Source of the DNA: Imbricaverruca yamaguchii
Lineage: Eukaryota > Arthropoda > Thecostraca > Neoverrucidae
Assembly: GCA_034440575.1 (NCBI GenBank)
Contig: JAOTOL010001622.1
Coordinates: 2,788,501 to 2,852,500, forward strand
Length of the DNA: 64,000 nt
Direction: 5' to 3'
The position numbers were made by a program, and so were the translations under genes. The notes under the pieces were generated by a model. That model worked only from the letters and a program-made list of their open reading frames with translations, searched no databases and was not told the DNA's origin. Below, one piece after another: positions 23,120-64,000 of the stretch; the stretch's first letter is position 1; each line of letters starts with the position of its first letter.

Positions 23120-23863
23120 CAGTGGCGTCGCCACGAAATTCTTCCATGGGGGCGAGATCGAAAGGGGGCCTCCTGCTCCCCGAAAAGAGGCCTCCATTGT
23201 GTTAGGGCCTCCTATTGTTTTTAGGCCCTTAGTATGGTTCGGGAATGGGAAACTGAGGGCTGGAGAGCCTCCTTTTCGTCCTGGAGGGCCTCCTTTTCGT
23301 CCTGGAAGGCCTCCTTTTCGTCCTAGAGGGCATCCTTTTCGTCCTGGTGGCCTCCTTTTCGTCCTGGGGGCCTCCTTTTCATCATGGGGACATCCTTTTC
23401 GTCCTGGTGGCCTTTTCGTCCTGAGGCCTCTGTGTCAATATTTGGCACTCGCTTGATTTCTCGGGCCTCCTACCCTCTCCTAGGTGACTTATTTTTACAA
23501 ATTAGGGGCCTCCTCCTGGAGGCCCCTAATTTGTATAATCTCTTTTTCGTCTTGGGGGCCTCCTTTTCATCCTGGAGGGCCTCTTTTCGTCCTGGAGGGC
23601 CTCCTTTTCGTCCTGGAGGGCCTCCTTTTCGTCCTGGAGGGCCTTCTTTCCATCCTGGGGCCTCCTTTCCATCCTGAGGTACCTTCTTTTCATCCTGGGG
23701 GCCTCTTTCGTCCTAAGGGCCTCCTTTTCGTCTTGGGGGTTTCGTTTTCGTCCTGGGGGCCTCCTTTTCGTCCTGGGGCCTCCTCAAATTTCAGGGGGGG
23801 CGCCCCCCAGTCTCACGGCAGGGGGGCAATTGCCCCCTCTGCCCCCCGGTGGCGACGCCCCTG
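23120..23863. mobile_element. hAT-type miniature element with 8-bp target duplication
   Basis: The perfect 8-bp direct repeat TGCAGTGC flanks the element (23112-23119 and 23864-23871), the size expected for hAT transposons. Terminal inverted repeats are CAGTGGCGTCGCCAC at the left and, as reverse complement, CAGGGGCGTCGCCAC at the right. The interior is mostly a 21-bp minisatellite, with no transposase. Removing the element restores a continuous LINE 3' region running to the (AAAT)n tail. Confidence 0.85.
23255..23790. repeat. Minisatellite inside the hAT element, 21-bp unit
   Basis: About 20 copies of a TGGAGGGCCTCCTTTTCGTCC unit and variants fill the element. An 18-bp perfect hairpin (23496-23513 with 23518-23535, loop TCCT) separates two blocks of the array. 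Confidence 0.9.
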
Positions 23864-24026
23864 TGCAGTGCGGAAAGTGATATGGATATTGTATTATGTT
23901 GGCGTACGAATGTTTGTTGCGCATCTGCTCCAACTATTGACCACAGATCTATCCTTTCTTTGTAAATATCTGTAAGTGCAACCCAGACTGTCCGTAAGAG
24001 CCACTGCACGTTGGAGGGCATGTATT

Positions 24027-24058
<32 letters not shown>

Positions 24059-24167
24059 TTGTATTGTTCCTGACACTCTCAACCACTGTATGCAAGTGCA
24101 CGTCCGTGAAGTTAGCAGGAGTTCGACATTCATATTCAGCAGCAGCCGACGACCGCTTCGATTTCGC

Positions 24168-24521
24168 TCAAACTCGGCGAGACGTTATTCCCAAGGTCCC
24201 CGACCCTCCATGTAGGCTCATTTCACGGGGCATCGAATGGTTCGACATCCAGAGGTCAGCATAGGTCAACCATCCAATAATACCAGAATTCGCCGTTAGA
24301 CCATTCATCAAAAATCCCATAGCACAAACAGTTAATACACCCATGATTACACGTATGGCGATGCATGAAAAGATCGAGCGAAGATGCATCCCAGCCAGGA
24401 GTGTTGGGACCAATAGCAGCATACCACCAATACCACCCATGGATACCACTGAGTCATATTCTTTAAGCGTCGGACCAATCAGGATTAACCGGAAAAATGC
24501 TCCTTCAGCTATTTCTGCCAT
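24168..24521 (-). pseudogene. Possible major-facilitator transporter fragment
   Basis: The minus frame contains a hydrophobic stretch GGIGGMLLLVPTLLAG followed by SIFSCIAIRVIMGV. This resembles the third-to-fourth membrane segment region of SLC17-type transporters, where an (I/L)R(V)xMG motif is typical. The frame continues with hydrophobic but unfamiliar residues, there are no splice-consistent edges, and no other exon of such a gene is nearby. Probably a decayed fragment. Confidence 0.25.
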
Positions 24522-24754
24522 ACCAATTATTTATTGGTTTCTACACCCATGCTCTCGTCCCCCCTCCCCCTGAAAAAGAAGAAAAGAATTCGCCGTTGGA
24601 GCCGCCAATGATAACCTAGAGCCGCGCCTTATCGGTGCTCATCGATAAGGCCTCATCGCCTTATCGCGCCCTCCCCTCCCGAGTCATGCCTGCGCGCTAC
24701 GGTCAGTCACCCCTCCGCTCCTGCGATACGCCTGCGCGCGACACTCAATATCCC

Positions 24755-25365
24755 CCTCCCCTCCCGAGCCGCGCCTGCTCGGTGGTTCACGGTGGCAGGC
24801 TGGCCAAACTCACCCCCCCCCCCCACACACACACACGGTGCTTCCCCTCCCCTCCCGAGCCGCGCCTGCTGGGTGCTTCCCCTCCCCTCCCGAGCCGCGC
24901 CTGCTCGGTGCTTCCCTCCCTCCTACGCCGCGCCTGCTCGGTGCTTCCCCCTCCCCCCTACGCCGCGCCTGCTCGGTGCTTCCCCTCCCCTCCTACGCCG
25001 CGCCTGCTCGGTGCTTCCCCCTCCTGCCGCGCCTGCGGTCCTCCCCCCCTAGCCGCGCCTGCTCGGTGCTTCCCCTCCCCTACGCCGCGCCTGCTCGGTG
25101 CTTCTCCCTCCCCTACGCCGCGCCTGCTCGGTGCTTCCCCTCCCTCCTACGCCGCGCCTGCTCGGTGCTTCCCTCCCCCCCTCCACGCCGCGCCTGCTCG
25201 GTGCTTCCTCCCTACGCCGCGCCTGCTCGGTGCTTCCCTCCCTCCTACGCCGCGCCTGCTCGGTGCTTCCCTCCCTCCTACGCCGCGCCTGCTCGGTGCT
25301 TCCCTCCCTCCTACGCCGCGCCTGCTCGGTGCTTCCCTCCCCCCTACGCCGCGCCTGCGCGCAGT
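24755..25365. repeat. Minisatellite, ~33-bp unit
   Basis: About 18 copies of a unit containing CCGCGCCTGCTCGGTGCTTC followed by a variable CCCTCC(C)TAC spacer. Spacer length varies between units. The long open frames across it are stop-free artefacts. Confidence 0.95.
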
Positions 25366-25609
25366 GCCGGGCCGGCAGATGCGGGCGGCGCCGACGCGAC
25401 CTGCAGCTACGGCTGTAGTGCCGCCACCGCGACCTTGGGCGGATCGAGCCGGGCGACGCCACGCGGCGGCGAGACAGCGACCTGCTGGATCGGCCGGCAG
25501 TGGCGCGCCGCGACCTTGGGTGAGTCGCGAGGCGCGGCAGCATCCTGTCGTGCCGGCTGGCAGTTCACTGAAGCACGACCGACCCGCGGGGCGGCGGACC
25601 GTGCGCGAC

Positions 25610-25985
25610 GGTATCACTGGCCGACTGGCGAAGTGATCCTCCATCACTGGCCGACTGGTGAAGTGACATCCGTCACTGGACACCCGTCACTGGCCGACTG
25701 GTGAAGTGACATCCGTCACTGGACTGTATGATCCGTCACTGGACATCCGTCACTGGACATCCGTCACTGGCCGACTGGTGAAGTGACATCCATCACTGGA
25801 CATCCGTCACTGGCCGACTGGTGAAGTGACATCCATCACTGGACATCCGTCACTGGACACCCGTCACTGGACATCCGTCACTGGCCGACTGGTGAAGTGA
25901 CATCCATCACTGGACATCCGACACTGGCAGACTGGTGAAGGGACGGCCGACTGGTGAGGCGACAGCAGTCACTAGACATTCGTCA
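25610..25985. repeat. Short-unit tandem repeat CATCCGTCACTGG
   Basis: Compound array of two alternating phrases, GGCCGACTGGTGAAGTGA and CATCCGTCACTGGA, irregularly combined over about 370 bp. Confidence 0.9.
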
Positions 25986-25989
25986 CCGG

Positions 25990-27345
25990 CTGACTGAGCC
26001 CAACGAGCTCAATGGTTATGCCTCGATTTGATTGGGGTGCGGTGTAAATGAACGATTTAACTAACGGCCAGTTGTCCCCCTCTTTGGGGATGTGCCAGCT
26101 GACATCCCCACCGTCATGCTTTCCTTATTGATTGTGCATGGCCATGTGTGTTGCGTCGCGTCGCAAAATCATGACCGCTTTCTTGTAGCGTCAATATCTT
26201 AACTGGTGTTGCAAAATCCAGCTGCGAACATTGAACGAGCTAGTACATAATATCTACCCCACCATCAGCTGATGATTGCCACTCAAGCCTGTCAATTGGG
26301 ATAGCTGTGAAACGCTGCATGGTGGACTGACAATCATTGTTCCGATATAATATGGATCCGTGAAGGCCAGTTCTTATACAATCTAAATCAATTGGCAAAC
26401 CGAACTGTAATCGTAATCAAGGCAGATACAGAAGCCTGGCTCGGGGGCGGGACATTTCAAGAACTTTTCTCCGATTTCGAAACTGATCAGATTTGAACAA
26501 TTCACGCTCGTCTGGTCTGTTCAAGACAATATTTATCTTGTAAAATATTCTTGTATTTCGAGAGAATGCCAACTTAGTATAAATTATTCGACAAAACTCG
26601 CCCTCTTCGGGGTGGGGTGGGGGGCTTCGAGATCAATCCCACATCAAATATAAATCGGACAGTATTGTCAAAATTGCATTCACTACGATTCAAATCGAAC
26701 TCTATCTGAAGTCCGTCAAAATACGCCATGCTCTAGCTAGCTAACACGTTACCAGCCTGCCAACTTGGCCGACTGTCAAAGTGCCAGGCTGTCAACCGGG
26801 CTGGTGGTCGCTTCACCAGTCGGCTGGTAACGGATGTCAACTCATCAGTCCATAACAGCTTGTTCGATGCTCGCTGCTGGATTTGCCAGCACCAGTTAGG
26901 ATCTGGACGCCACAGGAGAACAGTCATGATTGTGTGATGTAATACCCTGTGGTCACGCACCATCACTAGGGAAAACATGACGGCGGAGGTGTCAGCTGGC
27001 ATACGCCGAGGGGAGGGGGAACTGGCACTCTCAATCATTAATATGCACCGTCCCCCAACCAGATCGAAGCACACCCATTGGGCTCATTGACGTACACTAG
27101 ATATAAATGGTTTTCGAGGCAGCTTTTGCGATCACAAATGTCGTTTGACCCGTTATCAGTTTGACAACACCCGAGCTTAGGGACGCATATGGCGTACAGC
27201 CAATGGTTTAGACGAGCCAGGGAAGATGAGGAAAGCAAGGTGATATAGGGGAGAGTAAGGTGAGACGGCCACCGCTCTGCGGCCTCAACTAGTAGCTCCA
27301 CTAACAGGACATTTAGGAGTTGCAGCCTCCGTGGCGGGCAGCGGT
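25990..27345. other. Unannotated intergenic sequence
   Basis: No gene, RNA or clear repeat recognised on either strand. The minus frame at 26733-27074 has no domain. Confidence 0.4.
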
Positions 27346-27349
27346 CTTA

Positions 27350-27515
27350 ACTGGCGTCCACTGTGGGGTTAAATAGGGTCGCCAATCTTTCACTCCAATA
27401 TCTTGGTCGCGGGTGACGCGTAGCAGCTGGTGGAATCCGAACCGACAATCTTTCGGTTGGGAACCGTGAACCTACCCATGGCTACTCGCCTCCCAGGCGG
27501 ACATTCTCTCTGGTC
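27350..27515 (-). mobile_element. tRNA-derived SINE, copy 3
   Basis: The minus-strand head near 27513 contains GGCGAGTAGCCATGGGTAGG (A-box-like) and GGTTCGGATTCC (B-box-like). The body has the GCGGGTGACGC and TTGGTCGCGG variants of the core shared with the other copies and ends at GGCGACCCTATTT. More diverged than the copies at 10.7 and 35.0 kb. Confidence 0.55.
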
Positions 27516-27519
27516 GAAC

Positions 27520-29205
27520 GCTGGCACGACAATGTAAGCTGTATGGGTTAGCTTGCTCGCTATTTTGACCAATATGGAAGTGATCCTCCACGTGGACGTT
27601 CTACGCCATTCTACGTAATCATTGTGCTTATAAGATAGCACTTAGAGAGCTGATTTTGCGCCTGCAGATTCTGCAAATACTTCCGCTTCACCAGGCGTGC
27701 TCTGTGAGCCTTGTTTCAATATGGTGTTCCCAGGATGGTCGTTGCACGTGACAGCTCTACGTGCGGAGTAAGACAACCAGACGACCATTATTGTTGACAC
27801 TTTGACTTCATGCATTCAATGCCGCTCCAAAGCCCTCTATGCTTGTCCCAGGGCCTGTCTGATCGTGCTTACTGGGAGGAGATTGCTCCCCCCAGTGAGC
27901 GATTGCTCCCCCACAGTCACTGAATGTCTGCAATATGACATTATCGACACATGTCTAGGTCGGATTAGTACCACACTTTTCAGGTCTTTCAGATCTCTTC
28001 TTGTCGTATATAAAATCGGCTGAACGGCACTACAGCTAGCACAGCAAGAATCGGCCAATACAGCACATTTGCCCCTTCTGGATATTCTCTGCGCATACTT
28101 TGCACGCTACTGCCGGGTTATCCCCAGCCCACAATAATATATCTCCTGCTTTTGCAATGCCCAGCATTGCGATGTGTTTGAATACACGTCATCTGAAAGA
28201 CAGAATGCCGGATGCGAGAATGCGGAGAATGCAGCATTCTCGAGGTCAAAGCGACCCACTAACCGGTTCTGAGCCTGGCGGGAATCCGGCAGTTGGGGTG
28301 GGGGTGACCCTGCCGGGGGGGAGGGTGTAACCCTGCATCTCGACCGTACCTCGGGGCTGACCTCAAAGGCTCGGTGAGGTGGCCGCTTCTGGTCACCCGA
28401 AACACCGTGTGTGTGTATTGCGTCGGATGGATACGAGATGATTGTGGAAAATTTTGTTCCGACAAATGTGTCATCTATCATGAACTACTCCCTTTGTTTT
28501 AATCCGTAACGCGGCTCATTTTCTCAGAAAAGTTTTCCGGTTAGCGGGACTTCTCCATCGGGCCGAACGTCACTTGGCCACGATCACAAAATGTAGCATG
28601 CCCTGTATGATGCTGTTGTATTGTGTCGCAACATTTCATACTCGTATTTCAGTACGCATAGTGTGTACGCCATCAGGTGCGCTGGACGGTCGCTGGCAGG
28701 CACATTATGGTGTCAGAGTATTCGTGCAAGGCAGGAATTTAGGAAATCAACAAAATCAGGTGCGACAATTCGACGCAGTGCATTCAAGATCAATGCAAGT
28801 CACCTATCCGGCAAAGAAGCTCGGTTTATAAGGAGAACCTGCATTTCTCTGCGCGTTGAATAAGCATCAGTCACAACTTGGGGAAAAGATCTATGCGACT
28901 TACATATATTATCTAAAGGTGTTACGAAGTTCATAACACAAATCTAATAAAACGATATCAAATAAGCCCATGCACATCAACTAAAAGTCGAACTTAGTCA
29001 ACATTGACAATCATGCTGTCGAAATCAAGCTGAACTGCTGAACCCGTCTCAAACACGAACACGAATATGTATCAGACTGAAATGCCGTTGTGACTATGTC
29101 ACGCCATCACGTTATAACTTGGCTATATGATCAACATGTTCGATGTGCCCTGAAGCCATCCAGGTGATAAACTTGGCCGTCGGGGGAAGGACCATCTAGC
29201 GGCTG
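27520..29205. other. Unannotated intergenic sequence
   Basis: No gene recognised. The region is single-copy by eye, with a short duplication (GAGxATTGCTCCCCC) near 27880-27915. Confidence 0.4.
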
Positions 29206-29221
29206 GACACTTGTGGCGGGC

Positions 29222-29262
29222 TTCATCGTCATCCTGAGGAAGGCCTGCGGCCGAAACGTTGG
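29222..29262 (+). ncRNA. Hammerhead-ribozyme-like core, Penelope-type
   Basis: The order CTGAGGA (29234-29240), a GGCC-TGC-GGCC stem-loop and GAAA (29253-29256) matches the hammerhead core CUGANGA, stem II, GAAA. The following CGTT and the preceding CATCGTC could form a very short stem III. A matching stem I was not found, so activity is doubtful. Such motifs are typical of Penelope-like element terminal repeats and related retrozymes. Confidence 0.35.
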
Positions 29263-29324
29263 CGATTTGTTCCTGTGAGATAATAGTTTTTCTCACTGTG
29301 CCACTCGCACGTGCTTGTCCAAAT

Positions 29325-29425
29325 GTAATCCAACCCACACATACACATCGCGTGTGGATGTGGATGTGGATGATGTGTGGATGTCCAACCCACACATACA
29401 CATCGCGTGTGGATGTGGATGAGCG
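29325..29425 (+). repeat. GTGTGGATG tandem repeat, two blocks
   Basis: Two near-identical blocks of about 50 bp, each with CCAACCCACACATACACATC followed by GTGTGGATGTGGATG. Confidence 0.85.
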
Positions 29426-29586
29426 GCATTTCGTGTTCAGCGAAAGGGCTTCGTCTGCGCTTGGTATCTCGCGTCGACGACGGTTGAAATGCAATAAGAA
29501 AAAATCAAACCAATGAGATTTAGCACGCAGCGATTTGGTGATCCCCCGGTTCAATGTTGACGTGCTATTTTTTCCCATTTTTTTAT

Positions 29587-29593
29587 TATAAAT
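29587..29593 (+). promoter_or_regulatory. TATA-like box before the Cys/Gly-rich gene
   Basis: TATAAAT lies 41 bp before the ATG at 29634 and about 30 bp before a GC-rich start region, a workable TATA spacing. The competing reading is that CTGTGCCGCAG at about 29612-29621 is a splice acceptor with upstream exons elsewhere. Confidence 0.3.
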
Positions 29594-29633
29594 TGCACGG
29601 TTACTGCGGTCTGTGCCGCAGGCCATCAGGACT

Positions 29634-30044
29634 ATGAGCGGCCACGACGGCTCGGCATCCAACGGCGCGTCCCAGGCGCGGCCCGCCGTCTGCACACAGC
29701 CGGCGAGCCTGGTGTCTCCGCCAGCGGAGGACCCCGCCGGCGAACCCAAGAAGCGGCCGGCGGACGACGCCGACGGCCGGCCGGCCGCCGGGGAGGTGAT
29801 CGCGATACCCGGACAGAGCTGCTGCTGGTGGTGCTGCGACGACAGCAGCGGCAACCGGGACGCCTTCTCCGGCCCACACACGGTCGACACCACCGCGGAC
29901 TGCTGCAGCGGGGGAAGCGGGCTGCGACACGATTACGCCGATGTGTACGGCGGTGGCGGCGGCGGTGGTGGCGACGACTGCGGTGGTGGCGGCGGCGGCG
30001 ACTGCGGCGGTGGCGACTGCGGTGGCGGAGGTGGGTGCGACTAG
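29634..30044 (+). CDS. Small Cys/Gly-rich protein, unrecognised
   Basis: 136 codons from ATG (MSGHDGSASNGASQ) to TAG at 30042. The first 60 residues are polar and rich in Ala, Pro and Ser, with a PKKRPADDADGRP segment. A Cys-Trp motif SCCWWCCDDSSGN follows at about residues 69-81, then TTADCCSGGSG. The tail is glycine-rich with spaced Asp-Cys pairs and ends GGGGCD. No signal peptide or membrane segment. The Cys clusters might be lipid-modified or metal-binding; that is inference. It is tail to tail with rhophilin. No AATAAA was found close downstream. Confidence 0.45.
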   Translation: MSGHDGSASNGASQARPAVCTQPASLVSPPAEDPAGEPKKRPADDADGRPAAGEVIAIPGQSCCWWCCDDSSGNRDAFSGPHTVDTTADCCSGGSGLRHDYADVYGGGGGGGGDDCGGGGGGDCGGGDCGGGGGCD

Positions 30045-30527
30045 CGAAATGTGCGGAGGGAACGAGCCGCGCGGGCCGTGTGCAAAACGGCGACACGTGT
30101 CCCGTTTTTGTTCTGCAGCATATTTGTACATGTATCGGACGTGCTTGTGCATGAAAAGTTGTTTCTGGTGGCATTGAGGCGCCTGTGCATAAAGCTTCGC
30201 ACAAAAGTACTGTATCAGTATTGCACGGGCGGTCAAGTAGCTACTATTTTAGCGCATAAGTGTTGCGTTATGAAAATATTTGGGGGGGGGGGAGTAGCAT
30301 TATCAGCATTCTGCATTTCAGCATTCTGCAGCATTGTCGTAGGTATATGTGGCTGAAGTGTAAGTGGAAGAAGTGCCTTTCCTTCAACCAAAATGACTAT
30401 GTGAAATTAATATAACATAATACCGCACGCGTCCAATCTCGATCACTGCACCGGCAATGCTCTGAATGTACAACCTTATTATGCAGACAATTATAGAGAA
30501 TCCTCCGATTTCGACATGCCGTACACA

Positions 30528-30533
30528 TTTATT
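30528..30533 (-). terminator. Candidate polyadenylation signal for rhophilin
   Basis: TTTATT on the plus strand gives AATAAA on the minus strand, about 595 bp beyond the rhophilin stop. It is the nearest canonical signal I found in the right orientation. Confidence 0.45.
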
Positions 30534-30718
30534 GAACACACGCACTTGCTCGGCCCCCCATATGCACTAAATGCGTCATGGCGAGCAGCTGAACAGTAAT
30601 ATATGTCACATGCTGGGGATATCACAATAAGCCATACATCGCGATTTGTAGGTACTTCAACAGCATATCAAATCTGCCATGGTCCACAAGCGAGCCGGTA
30701 TGGCCCCTAACCGCTGTA

Positions 30719-30740
30719 CTATATATATATATATATATTC
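30719..30740. repeat. (AT)n microsatellite
   Basis: About ten AT dinucleotides. Confidence 0.9.
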
Positions 30741-31127
30741 CACCGCACACAAGCCGCCTCACTTGAACGCAACGGCCTCACAACGTACAGCCGCAGTGTT
30801 CCAACGTCGGCATTTCCGCAAGCCCGCAGCCATTGTGACTCGAGCGATGTGCGCCTCGCGGGGCAACAAGACCGATGACGTCATGTCGGCGACGTCACTG
30901 TTGTCGTAAGCGCGCGACTCCGCCGAGTCGGCGACGTCCGACGCCGGCCGGCTCCGGTGCTGCCGCCTCCCGGCGACCCTCGCAACTGCGGCGAGCGGCC
31001 CGGAGCGGCTCCGCCAGCATTCGTTCGCGCAGTCGGAGCAGTCCGGCGGACGCGTGTTGGCTGGACGGTGGCGCGCGCACGGATGACGCGCGTATGTACA
31101 GATGGGGCGGCCGGCCGGCGGCGGCCC

Positions 31128-62046
<30,919 letters not shown>

Positions 62047-62840
62047 CTGCGAACAAACACGACACACGTCAGACCAACAGCACAGTCCACGGCTCTGCAC
62101 GGCGCCGTGATTGGAGCTTTGCGGCGCATCGACCGTGACAGACCACTTAGTCGTGGCGATGTGGGTGAACGCGACCGGCAACTTAGCCATAGCCGCACGC
62201 GATCCGGCTCGTTAATACCAATGCACGGATGTTAAACACTGTTAAACACAGCACTGTTTGACAACGCCACATGGTAGCAACGTTCCGCAGTACCATACCG
62301 GAAAACCATCAGGTAGCACCATGACGCGGCCAACAACACCATGCAGTAGTGACACCGGGAAGTGGCCTGGGCCCGCTGTACCAGACGTGGCACCTCCCAG
62401 TGCTTCCGCGGACCACACGCGCACACACACACATACACGCGCGTGCACGAAGACGAAGGCCGTTGGGTTGTCGTATGCACGCGCCTCTAGCAGGCTTGCA
62501 AACTCATTTCAATGTTTTGAAGTGCGTGCCAGCAAATAAGGCTATTTGGACGTGCCTCAGATCACGCTTTCTCGAAGCAACAGCGAACTCGCCTTCAGTG
62601 CATCACCACGGCCACATCTAAGCCCCGAGCCCGGAGCCCCACCATGTAGGAGGCGCATCGGACGGTCGATTAACGAGCCAGCATGAGCGAACGTCATTAA
62701 TAGTCGTGTCTGACGGCCACAACAGTACCTGTGCAATTGATCAGACGGCGCACAGTGTACGATTAGGCGGCCGGCCATCATGGTCGGGGGACGATCGAGC
62801 GGGTCGGAAGCCACTCCAAGACGCAGCGGGACAACGCCGG
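62047..62840 (-). other. First rhophilin intron, unique part
   Basis: No first coding exon was found on the minus strand here. A SINE-tail-like GCGGCGCATCGACCGTGAC occurs at about 62120. Confidence 0.5.
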
Positions 62841-62844
62841 TGTG

Positions 62845-64000
62845 GACTGTGTCGGCACCGACTATGCCGGGACAGGGACTGTGTCGGTACGGACTATGTC
62901 GGTACGGACTGTGTCGGTACGGACTGTGTCGGTACGGACTGTGTCGGTGCGGACTGTGTCGGTGCGGACTGTGTCGGTGTGGACTGTGTCGGTGAGGACT
63001 GTGTCGGTGTGGACTGTGTCGGTGCGGACTGTGTCGGTGCGGACTGTGTCGGTGCGGACTGTGTCGGTGCGGACTGTGTCGGTGCGGACTGTGTCGGTGC
63101 GGACTGTGTCGGTGTGGACTGTGTCGGTGTGGACTGTGTCGGTGTGGACTGTGTCGGTACTGTCGGAAGCTGTGTCGGTACAGGGACTGTGTCGGTACAG
63201 GGACTGTGTCGGTGTGGACTGTGTCGGTGCGGACTGTGTCGGTGCGGACTGTGCCGGTGCGGACTGTGCCGGTGCGGACTGTGCCGGTGCGGACTGTGCC
63301 GGTGCGGACTGTGTCGGTGCGGACTGTGTCGGTGCGGACTGTGTCGGTGCGGACTGTGTCGGTGCGGACTGTGTCGGTGCGGACTGTGTCGGTGCGGACT
63401 GTGTCGGTGCGGACTGTGTCGGTGCGGACTGTGTCGGTGCGGACTGTGTCGGTGCGGACTGTGTCGGTGGACTTTTACGGGACTGTGTCGGTGTGGACTG
63501 TGTCGGTGGGACTGTGTCGGTGTGGACTGTGTCGGTACAGGACTGTGTCGGTGTGGACTGTGTCGGTACAGGGACTGTGTCGGTACGGGACTGTGTCGGT
63601 GTGGACTGTGTCGGTGTGGACTGTGTCGGTGTGGACTGTGTCGGTGTGGACTGTGTCGGTGTGGACTGTTGGGACTGTGTCGGTGCGGACTGTGTCGGTG
63701 TGGACTGTGTCGGTGTGGACTGTGTCGGTGTGGACTGTGTCGGTGTGGACTGTGTCGGTGTGGACTGTGTCGGTGAGGACTGTGTCGGTGAGGGCTGTGT
63801 CGGTACAGGGCTGTGTCGGTGCGGACTGTGTCGGTGTGGACTGTGTCGGTGTGGACTGTGTCGGTGAGGACTGTGTCGGTGTGGACTGGTCGGGACTGTG
63901 TCGGTGCGGACTGTGTCGGTGTGGACTGTGTCGGTGAGGACTGTGTCGGTGAGGACTGTGTCGGTGAGGACTGTGTCGGCACAGGGACTGTGTCGATGAG
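62845..64000. repeat. 15-bp minisatellite, reaches the right edge
   Basis: About 70 copies of ACTGTGTCGGTGCGG and its GTGTGG, GTACGG and GTGAGG variants. Variants occur in blocks, suggesting stepwise segmental expansion. The period of 15 makes it open in several frames as pentapeptide repeats (for example VSVRT). No coding role inferred. Confidence 0.97.

Larger units (their letters stand above)
19800..24060 (+). mobile_element. Degenerate non-LTR retrotransposon with nested insertions
   Basis: Left piece, about 19800-20345: upstream linker of a LINE ORF2, with TYKVLNRQIRSAIRTDCREE and ACGPDGICIEVIKF in shifted frames. Right piece, about 21838-23000: reverse transcriptase with LDLSKCFDVIDHTKLL, QGSSLGPLLYCIFSNDL, FAEDTQV (YADD decayed) and LGVTFDHHMSWDSH. 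The 3' tail at 24028-24058 is (AAAT)n. About 1.5 kb of unrelated sequence separates the pieces and the palm-finger segment between them is lost. A hAT-type element at 23120-23863 interrupts the 3' region. Not coding-competent. Confidence 0.7.

Noticed and set aside
62047..62190. ATG at 62190 as the rhophilin start by read-through into exon A
   Set aside because: A good acceptor precedes exon A, and the read-through part contains SINE-tail-like sequence with no family similarity.
62706..63982. Frames of 340-360 codons in the 15-bp array on both strands
   Set aside because: Pentapeptide repeats from a stop-free unit; no start context or domain.

Overview
This is eukaryotic genomic DNA, most likely from an arthropod and perhaps a crustacean such as a barnacle. 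That guess is inference. It rests on short exons with GT/AG introns, a short TTAGG tract at about 19.07 kb, tRNA-derived SINEs, non-LTR retrotransposons and miniature DNA transposons. Nothing is organised as bacterial operons. Roughly a quarter to a third of the window is tandem minisatellite, and almost all long open frames there are artefacts of stop-free repeat units.

The main gene is a nearly complete rhophilin (Rho-GTPase-binding HR1 + BRO1 + PDZ scaffold) on the minus strand. Thirteen exons run from 62046 down to a stop at 31128. All exon phases join exactly, giving 653 residues. Only a short first coding exon (about 20-25 residues by comparison with vertebrate rhophilins) is missing, probably right of the window. 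A candidate AATAAA lies at 30528-30533. Facing it tail to tail, a small plus-strand reading frame (29634-30044) encodes a Cys/Gly-rich protein I do not recognise. At the left edge, two plus-strand exons (3973-4046, 7796-7925) join in phase and give the 66-residue C-terminus of another unrecognised gene.

Between 8 and 29 kb lies a mobile-element zone. It holds a CR1-like LINE (minus, about 14.86-16.65 kb), a piggyBac-like TTAA-flanked element (18.04-18.87 kb) and a LINE on the plus strand (about 19.8-24.06 kb). That LINE is interrupted by foreign sequence and by a hAT-type element with a perfect 8-bp target duplication (23120-23863). There are also five tRNA-SINE copies in the window, all on the minus strand, and Penelope/hammerhead-like fragments.

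The most striking observation concerns the rhophilin introns. At least six of twelve introns begin with, or nearly with, a minisatellite, and several repeat units contain a copy of the adjacent splice junction. The exon F donor (CAG|GTGAGG) is repeated in a 29-bp unit dozens of times. The exon K donor (CGGAG|GTCAGT) sits in a 39-bp unit that is in frame with the PDZ domain and open. The exon A, E and J donors and the exon K acceptor show the same relation, and exon G has a single degenerate duplication of its 5' edge 77 bp upstream. This suggests that minisatellites here were seeded by tandem duplications across exon edges, leaving arrays of decoy splice sites inside one gene.
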